From the NCBI RefSeq assembly GCF_013868415.1, contig NZ_JACEMT010000033.1:62001-126000 (forward strand): 64,000 bases of DNA, given 5' to 3'. This document shows positions 38,528 through 46,531 of the stretch, in pieces. Within the stretch, counting starts at the first letter, position 1, and each line of letters opens with the position of its first letter. Both the position numbers and the translations under genes were made by a program. The DNA is from Marinobacterium marinum. GTDB taxonomy: Bacteria; Pseudomonadota; Gammaproteobacteria; Pseudomonadales; Balneatricaceae. The notes under the pieces are model-generated. The model was not told the DNA's origin, searched no databases, and saw only the letters and a list, made by a program, of their open reading frames with translations.

Positions 38528-39970
38528 ATGGGTCTGCAAGACACACTGAAAACACTGGTACATAAAAGCCATTTGAGCGATGTGTCCAGACACTTGAAAC
38601 ACCGCATCGAGCAAGGACTTGAACAGCGCGTCAAGCTGGCTGTTACGGGTCTGAGCCGCAGCGGCAAGACCGTATTCATCAGCGCTCTGGCCCGCCACCT
38701 GCAGCAAAGCGACCAGGGGCTGTCCCTGCCGTTCTTCAGTGCCGCCGCCGACGGGCGCATTATCGGCACTCGCGACTGCAGCCATGAATCCGCCATCCCT
38801 TTCCCTCTGCAGACCACTCTGGCAGGACTCCAGGCATCTCCGCCTCACTGGCCTGCCTCAACTGATCAACTCTCGGAAGTCAAACTGGCGCTACGCTACC
38901 GCCGCTCACCCGGCCTTGGCCGAATGCTCGGGGAACACACCACCTTATATCTGGACCTGATCGATTACCCCGGTGAATGGCTCCTGGACCTCCCCATGCT
39001 GGAATGGAGCTTTGCAACCTGGTGCCGCCAGCAACAAGCCCTGTTCTTTGCTTCGCCACGCCTGGAGGCGTCGAGGGAATGGCTGACCTGCCAGCAGCAA
39101 CTGGACTGGCTGGCACCCGCCGACGACACCCAGTTCCAGCAACTGGCGCACACCTTCCGTGACCTGCTGCAACAGCTGCGCGAACCGCCCTACTGTCTCA
39201 GCCTGCTGCAACCCGGCCGGTTATTGATGCCCGGCGACTTGTCGGACAGTCCCTTGCTCAATCTTTTCCCGATTCTGACCGACCTCCCGGCAAATCCGGA
39301 TCAGGCCGCTCCCGACAGCCTTTACTCTCGTTTGAAAAGCACCTATTACGCCTATCGTGAACATGCGGTCCGCCCCTTCTATGAAGACCACTTCCGCCAC
39401 TTCGACCGCCAGATCGTCCTGGTCGACTGCCTGAAAACCCTGAATAGGGGCGAAGCCTGTTTCACCGATATGCAGCAGGCACTCAACACCCTGCTGCACA
39501 GCTTTCATTACGGCCACAACAGCCTTCTGCGCCGACTGGTGCGTCCCCGTATCAGCCGGGTGCTGTTCGCAGCCACCAAAGCGGATCATGTCACGGCCAA
39601 CCAGCACCATAACCTTGATCGTTTTCTGCAACTGCTGGTTGAGTCCGCTCAACGAGAAATTCGCTTTGAGCAGGTGGAAACACACTGCCTGGCCATCGCC
39701 TCACTGAGAGCAACCAGCGCCGCCCAGGCCAAACTGGACGGGCAATATCTATCCTGCCTGCGCGGCCACCGAAAGGACAATGGCGAAGAAATGGCGCTCT
39801 TCCCTGGCGAGGTTCCGGTGGAACTGCCGCGCGCCGAAGACTGGAACAGTGAACGCTTCCGCTTTGTGGACTTTGCCCCCCGCCCCCTGCCTGTGGGCCC
39901 CCTGCGCCCGGAGCATCATATCCGGCTGGACCAGGCCCTTGAATATCTGCTGGGAGACCTGCTGCAATGA
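38528..39970 (+). CDS. ycjX: YcjX family P-loop NTPase
   Basis: 480 residues. Walker A VTGLSRSGKTVFISAL near 39-54 and later YLDLIDYPGEWLLDLPML and IVLVDCLKTLNRGE give a GTPase-like layout (DUF463). Related to dynamin-like or ABC-type GTPases in structure-based reports; role in stress response is suggested in other bacteria, not proven. Conserved partner ycjF follows with an ATGA overlap. Confidence 0.92.
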   Translation: MGLQDTLKTLVHKSHLSDVSRHLKHRIEQGLEQRVKLAVTGLSRSGKTVFISALARHLQQSDQGLSLPFFSAAADGRIIGTRDCSHESAIPFPLQTTLAGLQASPPHWPASTDQLSEVKLALRYRRSPGLGRMLGEHTTLYLDLIDYPGEWLLDLPMLEWSFATWCRQQQALFFASPRLEASREWLTCQQQLDWLAPADDTQFQQLAHTFRDLLQQLREPPYCLSLLQPGRLLMPGDLSDSPLLNLFPILTDLPANPDQAAPDSLYSRLKSTYYAYREHAVRPFYEDHFRHFDRQIVLVDCLKTLNRGEACFTDMQQALNTLLHSFHYGHNSLLRRLVRPRISRVLFAATKADHVTANQHHNLDRFLQLLVESAQREIRFEQVETHCLAIASLRATSAAQAKLDGQYLSCLRGHRKDNGEEMALFPGEVPVELPRAEDWNSERFRFVDFAPRPLPVGPLRPEHHIRLDQALEYLLGDLLQ

Positions 39971-41010
39971 ACCCTACGCCCGACTGGAAACGCCCGGTTG
40001 AACTTTCCCCCGACGCACTAACGGATCCTGACAACAGCGACAGCAAACCGCAGATATCACCCGTAAGCGCCCCTCGCGAGATACCGCCGGCACTGGCTCA
40101 GGATACCAATGACAACCCACCCGACGAAGTTCCTGTTCGTGCGCCAGCACGCAAGCGTTCCCGACGCTGGCTTTGGGGAGCGCTGGGCGTACTGGCCAGT
40201 ACCGCCATAGGCACCGAGGTCTACCGTCTTATCAGCTGGAGCAACGATATCCATCCCTTGCTGGGAGCCGGTTTTGCCGCCCTGACATTTATATTGACCT
40301 GCGCCCTGGGCATCGAAGTCCATCGCGGCCTGCGCGGCAACCGACAACTGAAACAAGTGCATGCTCTGCAACAACAGGCGCAGACACTGCTGACGCAAAG
40401 CTCACACGGCAACAGCACACGACTGACCCGGCAACTGGGACGCCAGTATCATGGCACCGTGCTGCAGCGCGAACTGCAAAGTGCCCTGCAGCAGCTCGAC
40501 AGCAGCTATAACGATCAGGAAATTGTTCAGTATCTGGACCGACACGCACTGAGCCAGGCAGATACTGCCGCTCGCCGCTGCGTCCAGCGCTACAGCATCG
40601 AGTCCGGCGTCTTGGTCGCCTTCAGCCCCTGGGCCAGTTTTGACATGCTGCTTGTGGCCTGGCGCAACCTGCGCATGCTGCGGGAAGTTGCCGCCATTTA
40701 CGGCATTGCATCAGGCCCGCTGACACAGGGCCGACTGTTGAAGCAGGTTTTGCAGAACCTCGCTTTTGCCGGCGCCAGCGAATTATCACTGGAGGCCGGA
40801 TCTGCCCTGCTGGGCAGCTCACTGACCGCCAGCCTGTCCGCACGAGCCGGACAGGGCCTGGGGGCCGGCCTGTTTACTGCACGCACCGGGCTAGCCGCCA
40901 TCCGGCTCTGCCGCCCACTGCCTGCCCAGCATAAAGAGTCGGCCCTGCCCAGAAAAATCGCCAAAAGTATCGTACAGCAGCTGACAGCCCGACAAAATGA
41001 CACCCTGTAA
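39967..41010 (+). CDS. ycjF: YcjF family inner-membrane protein (DUF697)
   Basis: 347 residues. The first ~60 are Pro/Asp-rich and probably disordered, followed by two membrane helices (WLWGALGVLASTAIGTEVY and LLGAGFAALTFILTCALGIEV) and a helical C-terminal domain with ESGVLVAFSPWASFDMLLVAWRNLRMLREVAAIYG, the hallmark DUF697/TIGR01620 block. Overlaps ycjX by 4 bases; the two are a conserved pair. Confidence 0.92.
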   Translation: MNPTPDWKRPVELSPDALTDPDNSDSKPQISPVSAPREIPPALAQDTNDNPPDEVPVRAPARKRSRRWLWGALGVLASTAIGTEVYRLISWSNDIHPLLGAGFAALTFILTCALGIEVHRGLRGNRQLKQVHALQQQAQTLLTQSSHGNSTRLTRQLGRQYHGTVLQRELQSALQQLDSSYNDQEIVQYLDRHALSQADTAARRCVQRYSIESGVLVAFSPWASFDMLLVAWRNLRMLREVAAIYGIASGPLTQGRLLKQVLQNLAFAGASELSLEAGSALLGSSLTASLSARAGQGLGAGLFTARTGLAAIRLCRPLPAQHKESALPRKIAKSIVQQLTARQNDTL

Positions 41011-41014
41011 CCGG

Positions 41015-41299
41015 TCAGGAACCGGATTTGCGTGCGGCCTTTGCCTGCCGTTTTTTCAGCTCGGCCTGCAACCGCTCCACTTCTTCGGCATTGAGCCACT
41101 CCTCGATCCAGCCGCGAATATGGCGACGCTTGCGCGGTGTATTTGACCAGGTCTTATACGCCCGTATGTGGGCTGAACAGACACAGGGCGCATCTTTTTT
41201 CGAAGCTGCCGAACAGCCTCCGGGAAACAGCGCATTCTTGTCAAACTGACGCTCAACCCAGTTGATTACCCAATTTTTTTGATCCTTGCTGAACTCCAT
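41015..41299 (-). CDS. small Cys-containing hypothetical protein
   Basis: 94 residues beginning MEFSKDQKNWVINWVERQFDK. Three cysteines in GGCSAASKKDAPCVCSAHIRAYK could bind a metal. A basic, Trp-rich segment (TWSNTPRKRRHIRGWIEEWL) follows, then a Lys/Arg-rich C-terminal helix. GGAT upstream of the ATG. Ends 4 bases after the convergent ycjF stop. Family not recognised, but coding character and start look genuine. Confidence 0.7.
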   Translation of the reverse strand: MEFSKDQKNWVINWVERQFDKNALFPGGCSAASKKDAPCVCSAHIRAYKTWSNTPRKRRHIRGWIEEWLNAEEVERLQAELKKRQAKAARKSGS

Positions 41300-41763
41300 G
41301 CTTATCCACCCGATTGATCACTTATGATCCAATCCTACGTGAGTAAGAGAACAGTAATGTTACAGCTAACGAACCTGTCACCTCGACTCTACCAACCGAG
41401 TTGCATCCCGAGCAGACCGCCGCGGATGACACAACCGCGGCACAAGACCGCTGAAGACAGGAAAATGACCGGAAGATCACGTGTCACTGGCATGTCCAGC
41501 TGCTGACGACAGACAGAGAAGCCATCAATATCAGGCCTGTGCAGATCAAGGATGATAATATCGGGCTTGAGCAATTGCGTCTGATATACCGCCTTGCGAG
41601 AGCCGATACCACTGACAGGCGACGACCACGCGATCAAAACAACCACATAGCAAATGAAAGTTTTTTGAGCACTGACACAGGCGAAGACCCATAAAGCGAA
41701 TGCTCGCAGAACAGGTGAACAAGAAACGATTACAGAAAGGATATGGAAGGATATGGAAGGATT
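41300..41763. other. non-coding region with decayed DNA between the 94-residue gene and 4.5S RNA
   Basis: About 460 bases. Contains a response-regulator relic (41449-41586) and, at 41741-41760, a 10-base sequence repeated exactly in tandem (ATATGGAAGG twice, a third degenerate start after it). No intact gene. No T-run terminator seen for the RNA gene that reads into it. Confidence 0.5.
41449..41586 (-). pseudogene. fragment of a response-regulator receiver domain
   Basis: About 46 residues read YQTQLLKPDIIILDLHRPDI and DGFSVCRQQLDMPVTRDLPV, then IFLSS. This matches the central receiver part (PDxxLLDxxMPDxDGFxVCRxLK...TRDxPVIFLSA) including the phospho-acceptor Asp. There is no start near it, the M of the MPD motif is R, and the sequence turns to noise after IFLSS. 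No output domain or C-terminal receiver Lys remains. Confidence 0.6.
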
Positions 41764-41766
41764 GGA

Positions 41767-41877
41767 GGCAGCTCCACCAGCCACATCCCGGCACACGAAA
41801 CCACCGCTGTGGCTGCTCCCTTCCGGGCCTGACCAGGTTCACGGCTTATCGTTGCGAGAGGACCAGCAGAGCCACCC
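41767..41877 (-). ncRNA. ffs: 4.5S RNA of the signal recognition particle
   Basis: On the reverse strand the RNA reads GGTGGCTCTGCTGGTCCTCT at the 5' side. The apical domain ACCTGGTCAGGCCCGGAAGG (the Ffh-binding GGAA-type loop region) and the E. coli-like GTGTGCCGGGATGTGGCTGG follow. The ends pair, GGTGGCTC with GAGCTGCC. Length about 111, close to the 114 of E. coli. It binds Ffh to target membrane proteins. End positions are good to a few bases. Confidence 0.92.
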
Positions 41878-41917
41878 TAACGTGGCATTGCGCCCTGTCT
41901 CATCAAGACAGGCGCGC

Positions 41918-41946
41918 AGTATAAGCATAGCGAAAAATAAATGCAA
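41918..41946 (-). promoter_or_regulatory. promoter of the 4.5S RNA gene
   Basis: On the reverse strand TTGCAT (41941-41946), 17-base spacer, TATACT (41918-41923). The expected start leaves a leader of about 30 bases before the mature 5' end, containing a bulged hairpin (GCGC-CTGTCT / AGACAG-GCGC). E. coli 4.5S RNA also has a 5' leader, removed by RNase P. Confidence 0.7.
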
Positions 41947-41952
41947 ACAGGA

Positions 41953-42564
41953 TCAAGGTATTGCGACCCGAATCGCCAACGCAATCAACACCACTCCGGT
42001 CAACTGCTCAACGCGTTTCAGATGCCTGCGCAACCAGGCCAGCAACCGTGGCTGTGAAAATAGCAGTGCAACCAGCGTATACCAGATACCGTCCACCAAC
42101 GTGGCGGTCAATACCAGAATCAGCTGATCACCGAATGCCTGCCCCGCCGTAACAAACTGGGAAAAAAGAGCGGTAAAAAATACCGCCAGCTTCGGGTTCA
42201 GCAGTGAAATCAGCATACCTGAACGCGCCGCCTGCCATAAGGTCTCCGATTCACCCTGTGTCGGCTGCAGGTCGGGTACTGATGCCATGCGCAGCGCGCT
42301 GATGCCCAACCAGACCAGATAGCCAGCTCCCAGCCAGGTCAACAACTGATACAGTGCCTGGTACTCGTTGACCAGTACCCCCAACCCCCAAACCGTCATG
42401 ACCGCCCATAGTCCAACACCCAGCGCATGGGCACAACCGGCCAGTATTCCATGCCCCCTGCCATTACTGACCGTCTGTCGCAACACAACAGCCAGGCTTG
42501 GTCCCGGTGACATGGCCCCCAGCACACAGATCAGCAACAGCGAACCCCACAGCATTAATGACAT
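41953..42564 (-). CDS. LysE/RhtB family amino-acid exporter
   Basis: 203 residues from MSLMLWGSLLLICVLGAMSPGPSLAVVLRQ, AAAGGAG upstream; longer in-frame starts add a non-membrane leader. Six hydrophobic segments; the GAMSPGPSLAVVLRQT start and LLNPKLAVFFTALFSQF are typical of RhtB/LeuE-type efflux proteins. Exports one or more amino acids; the substrate is not predictable. The ffs promoter lies just past its stop. Confidence 0.88.
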   Translation of the reverse strand: MSLMLWGSLLLICVLGAMSPGPSLAVVLRQTVSNGRGHGILAGCAHALGVGLWAVMTVWGLGVLVNEYQALYQLLTWLGAGYLVWLGISALRMASVPDLQPTQGESETLWQAARSGMLISLLNPKLAVFFTALFSQFVTAGQAFGDQLILVLTATLVDGIWYTLVALLFSQPRLLAWLRRHLKRVEQLTGVVLIALAIRVAIP

Positions 42565-42667
42565 AAAAACTCCTTTTCTTTCACTTTGTTGAGCGCTCTC
42601 CGCCTGCCTGCGGCATTGTGCTATAGTCTGGCTCCGAAATACCGAGCAGCGGATTTGAGGTACCACA

Positions 42668-43210
42668 ATGGCAGGCTCACTGCAGGACCAACTACTCAAG
42701 GCAGGTCTGGCCAACAAAAAACAGGCCAAGCAAGCCAAAGAGCATAAACGTAAAGCAACCAAACAGAAACGCTCTGGTCAGGCGATTGATGAGCAACAGC
42801 AGCAACAGGCCGCTCTGGAGCAGGCGCGCCAGGCCAAAACCGAACGTGATCGCGAGCTTAACCTGAAACGCCAACAGGAACAGGCCCAAAAGGCCGCCAT
42901 GGCCGAAGTGCGTCAGCTGATCGAAGCCCACCGTCTCGCGCTGCCAAAAGATGCCGAAACACGCTATAACTTCGCCCACGGCAGCACAATTCACCACCTG
43001 TATCTCAACCAGGGTCTTATTAATCAACTGGCACGCGGCCAACTGCGCATTGCCTTTCTGGATGATGCCTACCAGCTGATCCCCGCCGACATCGTAGAAC
43101 GGATCGAGCAGCGCCAACCTGATGTGATTTTGCCGCTGCCCAAGGACGACACGCCGGCCGAGGATGACCCCTATGCCGCTTATGTCATCCCCGATGACCT
43201 GATGTGGTAA
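42668..43210 (+). CDS. yaiL: YaiL family protein (DUF2058)
   Basis: 180 residues. The N-terminal half is a charged, Gln/Lys-rich helix starting SLQDQLLKAGLANKKQAKQAKEHKRK, the C-terminal half a conserved YNFAHGSTIHHLYLNQ ... QLRIAFLDDAYQLIPADI domain. Both are diagnostic of DUF2058; function unknown, nucleoprotein association was reported for relatives. Single gene, convergent with alr. Confidence 0.92.
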   Translation: MAGSLQDQLLKAGLANKKQAKQAKEHKRKATKQKRSGQAIDEQQQQQAALEQARQAKTERDRELNLKRQQEQAQKAAMAEVRQLIEAHRLALPKDAETRYNFAHGSTIHHLYLNQGLINQLARGQLRIAFLDDAYQLIPADIVERIEQRQPDVILPLPKDDTPAEDDPYAAYVIPDDLMW

Positions 43211-43228
43211 GGCGAAGAAGCCAAGCAC

Positions 43229-43251
43229 GCCCCGAAGCTCACGCTCGGGGC
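43229..43251. terminator. hairpin between convergent yaiL and alr
   Basis: GCCCCGA / TCGGGGC stem with a 9-base loop, 19 bases after yaiL and 30 bases past the alr stop on the other strand. No T-run. Weak bidirectional terminator candidate. Confidence 0.5.
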
Positions 43252-43280
43252 CTTATGCAGGGACCTGAAGCCCCGGCGGG

Positions 43281-44357
43281 TCATTCGTAGCTGCGCGGCA
43301 CTCTGGGCGTCAGGCACGTCAGTAAAGTATAGGGTATGGTGTCGCACCAGCGAGCCACTTCAGACACAGGCAACTGCCGCCCCCAAAGCTCAACCCGACT
43401 GCCGACCCCCGCGTGCGGCAGATCAGTGAGATCAACCGTCAACATATCCATGGACACTCGCCCGACCAGTCGAGTACGCTGCCCATCCACCAGAACCGGT
43501 GTACCCGTGCGCGCATGGCGCGAGTAGCCATCACCATAGCCCATTGCGACCGTCCCGACGCGAACCGGGTGCTCACTGCTGAATGTAGCGCCATACCCCA
43601 CACTTTCGCCCGCAGGCACTTCACGCACGGCAATGATTTCGGAACTGAGTGTCATGGCCGCTTGCAACCCTTCAGCAACCGGGTCGGCATGCTCAAAGGG
43701 CGTTGCGCCATACAACATGATCCCAGGACGCAGCCATTGGTAATGTGCCGCAGGCCAGGCCATCACCGCCGCAGAGTTGGACATGCTGGCTCCGGTTTCA
43801 AGGGCTTCCACCAGTGTCGATATACGCGCCAACTGGTGCTCGGTCATGCCCTTTTCAGGCTCGTCCGAACAGGCAAAATGAGTCATCAGCAGCACCTCGG
43901 ACACCGCTGCACACGCACGTAAACGCTCAACCACCGCAGGCACAGCTTCCGGATCAAAGCCCAGACGATGCATCCCCGTATCCACCTTAAGCCAAACAGG
44001 AATGGCAGCAGGCAAGTCCGCCTGCTCCAGCCAGCTCAACTGATGCTCCGAATGAACGGCTGGCCAAAAGCCCTGACGGGCAATCACCGGTAGCTCATCA
44101 GCATCAAAGAAGCCTTCCAGCAGCACAACCGGTTGAGCCAACCCGGCCGCCCGCAGTTCAAGCGCCTCTTCGATACAAGCCACCCCGAAGGCATCAGCTT
44201 CAGCCGCCAAGGCCCGCGCCACCGGCACAGCACCATGTCCATAGGCATTGGCTTTCACGACAGCCACCGCCGATGCTCCCGGCGCCTGTGCGCGCGCCAA
44301 ACGGTAGTTATGGACAATTGCATCCAGATGGATGTCAGCACGGACCTTGCGGCTCAT
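43281..44357 (-). CDS. dadX: alanine racemase, catabolic-type operon copy
   Basis: 358 residues. PLP enzyme interconverting L- and D-alanine. Schiff-base lysine K35 in AVVKANAYGHG and catalytic tyrosine Y255 in ESVGYGATF are present, as are the MTHFACSDEP and RPGIMLYGATP blocks. It ends the dadA-ridA-alr run: L-alanine is racemised and DadA then oxidises the D form to pyruvate. Position fits the catabolic DadX role, though in a single-racemase genome it would also feed peptidoglycan synthesis (then called alr). Confidence 0.93.
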   Translation of the reverse strand: MSRKVRADIHLDAIVHNYRLARAQAPGASAVAVVKANAYGHGAVPVARALAAEADAFGVACIEEALELRAAGLAQPVVLLEGFFDADELPVIARQGFWPAVHSEHQLSWLEQADLPAAIPVWLKVDTGMHRLGFDPEAVPAVVERLRACAAVSEVLLMTHFACSDEPEKGMTEHQLARISTLVEALETGASMSNSAAVMAWPAAHYQWLRPGIMLYGATPFEHADPVAEGLQAAMTLSSEIIAVREVPAGESVGYGATFSSEHPVRVGTVAMGYGDGYSRHARTGTPVLVDGQRTRLVGRVSMDMLTVDLTDLPHAGVGSRVELWGRQLPVSEVARWCDTIPYTLLTCLTPRVPRSYE

Positions 44358-44378
44358 GGCTTTTCTGTACTCCTGTAA

Positions 44379-44768
44379 TCAGTCTTTGAGAACCATCACG
44401 GCATCAATTTCAACATCAGCCGCCTTCGGCAGTGCCTTGACCGCGAAGGCTGCGCGTGCCGGGTACGGCTCGCTGAAATAACGCGCCATCACTTCATTCA
44501 CTTGCGGAAAGAAATCCATATCGGACAGCAGAATGGTCAGCTTGACGCACTCGGCCAGAGAACCGCCGGCTTCTTCCGCAATGGCTTTCAGGTTTTCGAA
44601 AACACGTACCGCCTGAGCTTCAAACGACTCGGTCACCATTTCCATGGTGGCAGGGTCCAGCGGAATCTGGCCAGAGATATATACGGTGTTGCCCGTTTTA
44701 ACTGCCTGAGAGTAGGTCCCGATGGCGGCTGGAGCCTGATCTGTCTTGATAATGCTTCGATTGGACAT
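44379..44768 (-). CDS. ridA: RidA family enamine/imine deaminase
   Basis: 129 residues. [31 protein letters not shown], then [51 protein letters not shown] and the ending VEIDAVMV are the full RidA/YjgF set including the Arg that holds the substrate. It hydrolyses reactive 2-aminoacrylate and imines. That suits its place between dadA, which makes an imine intermediate, and the PLP racemase. Confidence 0.95.
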   Translation of the reverse strand: MSNRSIIKTDQAPAAIGTYSQAVKTGNTVYISGQIPLDPATMEMVTESFEAQAVRVFENLKAIAEEAGGSLAECVKLTILLSDMDFFPQVNEVMARYFSEPYPARAAFAVKALPKAADVEIDAVMVLKD

Positions 44769-44854
44769 GCTGTTATTCCTGATCCAAAAGTTGTGGTGGG
44801 TGGCAAACTATGGCGCAGCGCCGACGTCTTGCCAAGAAAACGATCTGTTGCCCG

Positions 44855-46108
44855 TCAATTATAACGATTTATGGAAAGCCCTTCGGTATCAATGGCTGGC
44901 GTACGGCCCGAAATGATGTCGCTGATATAACGGGCAGAACCCATGGACATGGTCCAACCCAAAGTACCGTGACCGGTGTTCAAGTAGAGCCCCTGATAAC
45001 GTGTACGCCCCAGAATGGGCGTGCCATCCGGCGTCATGGGGCGCAAGCCGGTCCACAGCTCGACTGACTCCGGTTTGCCGCCCCCCGGAAACAGGTCGTT
45101 AACGACAAACTCGACATTGGCACGACGGCTGGCGGGCGTCGACAGATCAAAACCGGTCAACTCGGCCGTCCCGCCCACACGAATACGATTGCCCAAACGA
45201 CTGACCGCCACCTTGTAGGTTTCATCCATGACGGTAGATTCCGGCGCGCACGTTGCATCCTCGATCGGAATGGTCAGCGAAAAGCCTTTAACCGGATAGA
45301 TTGGAGCCTTGATACCCAGCGGAGACAAAAGTTCGGGACTGTAGCTCCCCATCGCAACCAGGCAGGCATCGCCCTGTACCGGTCCGGCATCCGTATCCAC
45401 GCCCACAACACGATCACCCTCAACCTGCAATTGACGAATCGCCGTGTTAAAACGGAACTCCACCCCCAGCTCGCGGCAACGCTCGGCCAGACGCTGAGTA
45501 AACAGGAAACAATCTCCGGTCTCATCACCGGGCAAACGCAACCCGCCCACCAGCTTGCTGTGCACATGCTGCAACGCCGGTTCATGCTGAATAATGCCGT
45601 CCACATTCAATGACTCATAGCGCACACCACAGTCTTCCAGAATACGGATATCCTCGGCCGAAGCGGCCATTTGCTGCTCCGATCGAAACAACTGAATCAG
45701 CCCCTGGGCCCGGTTGTCGTACTCGATGCCGATCTCCTGACGCAACTCGATCAGACAGTCACGACTGTACTCTGCAACACGCAGCATTCTCGCCTTGTTG
45801 CGGGCATAAGCCTTATGTGTGCAGTTGGCCAGCATTCTGGCCATCCAGCCCCACATGACAGGATCAAGGCGGGGCGCCACACGCAGAGGAGCCAGATCCT
45901 GCATCATCCACCTAATTGCTTTCAGCGGAACACCCGGCGCCGCCCAAGGGGCCGAGTAGCCCGGTGATATTTGTCCCGCATTGGCAAAGCTGGTTTCCAT
46001 CGCGGGCTCCGGCTGGCGATCAATCACCACAACCTCATGTCCTTCCTGTGCCAGATACCAGGCAGACGTCACGCCAATCACACCACTTCCAAGCACCACA
46101 ACACGCAT
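44855..46108 (-). CDS. dadA: D-amino acid dehydrogenase, small subunit
   Basis: 417 residues from MRVVVLGSGVIGVTSAWYLAQEGHEVVVID, an FAD Rossmann GxGxxG start. An upstream in-frame ATG would hide this fold start. Oxidises D-alanine to pyruvate and ammonia, passing electrons to the respiratory chain. ETSFANAGQISPGYSAPWAAPG, YPVKGFSLTIP, ELWTGLRPMTPDGTPILG and NTGHGTLGWTMSMGSARYISD are DadA hallmarks. First gene of dadA-ridA-alr; the upstream region holds an inverted repeat that may bind the Lrp-type regulator. Confidence 0.95.
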   Translation of the reverse strand: MRVVVLGSGVIGVTSAWYLAQEGHEVVVIDRQPEPAMETSFANAGQISPGYSAPWAAPGVPLKAIRWMMQDLAPLRVAPRLDPVMWGWMARMLANCTHKAYARNKARMLRVAEYSRDCLIELRQEIGIEYDNRAQGLIQLFRSEQQMAASAEDIRILEDCGVRYESLNVDGIIQHEPALQHVHSKLVGGLRLPGDETGDCFLFTQRLAERCRELGVEFRFNTAIRQLQVEGDRVVGVDTDAGPVQGDACLVAMGSYSPELLSPLGIKAPIYPVKGFSLTIPIEDATCAPESTVMDETYKVAVSRLGNRIRVGGTAELTGFDLSTPASRRANVEFVVNDLFPGGGKPESVELWTGLRPMTPDGTPILGRTRYQGLYLNTGHGTLGWTMSMGSARYISDIISGRTPAIDTEGLSINRYN

Positions 46109-46191
46109 ATCAGCACCCCGGCAATTAAAATCAAAAGATGCCACTATTTTTAAGCAAAATAAGCAGGATTAATCACCATATTTGAAATCAT

Positions 46192-46221
46192 TTTCAGATC
46201 AATCCACTTATTAATCTGAAA
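46192..46221. promoter_or_regulatory. inverted repeat upstream of dadA, candidate Lrp-type operator
   Basis: TTTCAGAT (46192-46199) and ATCTGAAA (46214-46221) are perfect 8-bp arms separated by 14 bases, 84 to 113 bases upstream of the dadA start in A+T-rich DNA. Lrp/DadR-type proteins bind such sites ahead of dadA in other bacteria. Confidence 0.45.
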
Positions 46222-46294
46222 GAATCAAATAACTTCCTGAAGCCATACACTATCACCAAGCATGGCTCAGTTTGTTTGAAAGTCGATGGACACA

Positions 46295-46385
46295 CAGAGA
46301 ACAGAGAACAGAGAACAGAGAACAGAGAACAGAGAACAGAGAACAGAGAACAGAGAACAGAGAACAGAGAACAGAGAACAGAGAA
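46295..46385. repeat. heptanucleotide tandem repeat, 13 copies of CAGAGAA
   Basis: Thirteen uninterrupted identical copies of the 7-mer CAGAGAA followed by a partial CAGAA. It lies between the regulator gene and the dadA promoter region. Such perfect arrays mutate in length by slippage. Seven is not a multiple of three, so no reading frame could tolerate copy change here. Confidence 0.97.
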
Positions 46386-46531
46386 CAGAACAGGGTAGGA
46401 AGGGTGGCCCTATTAAGCTATACCAGATGGCCCCCACCTTACTGACATAGCCGTTCAGGCCGTAGAAACGAAACATGCCTGTTCCGCTTTTTCCGAATAT
46501 AGGCGGTCAAAAAACGAAAATCAAGAAAAAT

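Larger units (their letters stand above)
46109..46531. other. dadA upstream region with inverted repeat and heptamer array
   Basis: 423 bases with no credible gene. 46120-46260 is markedly A+T-rich, as befits a regulated promoter of the leftward dadA operon. An inverted repeat and a 7-bp tandem array (both listed) occupy it, and 46386-46531 shows nothing further. A 69-codon reverse frame running through the repeat is produced by the repeat itself. Confidence 0.6.

Noticed and set aside
46295-46385. CRISPR array
   Set aside because: Head-to-tail 7-mers with no spacers and no cas genes.
46267-46476. 69-codon frame with a repeating LFSVLCS pattern
   Set aside because: The pattern is just the 7-bp repeat read three times per 21 bases; change in copy number would break the frame.
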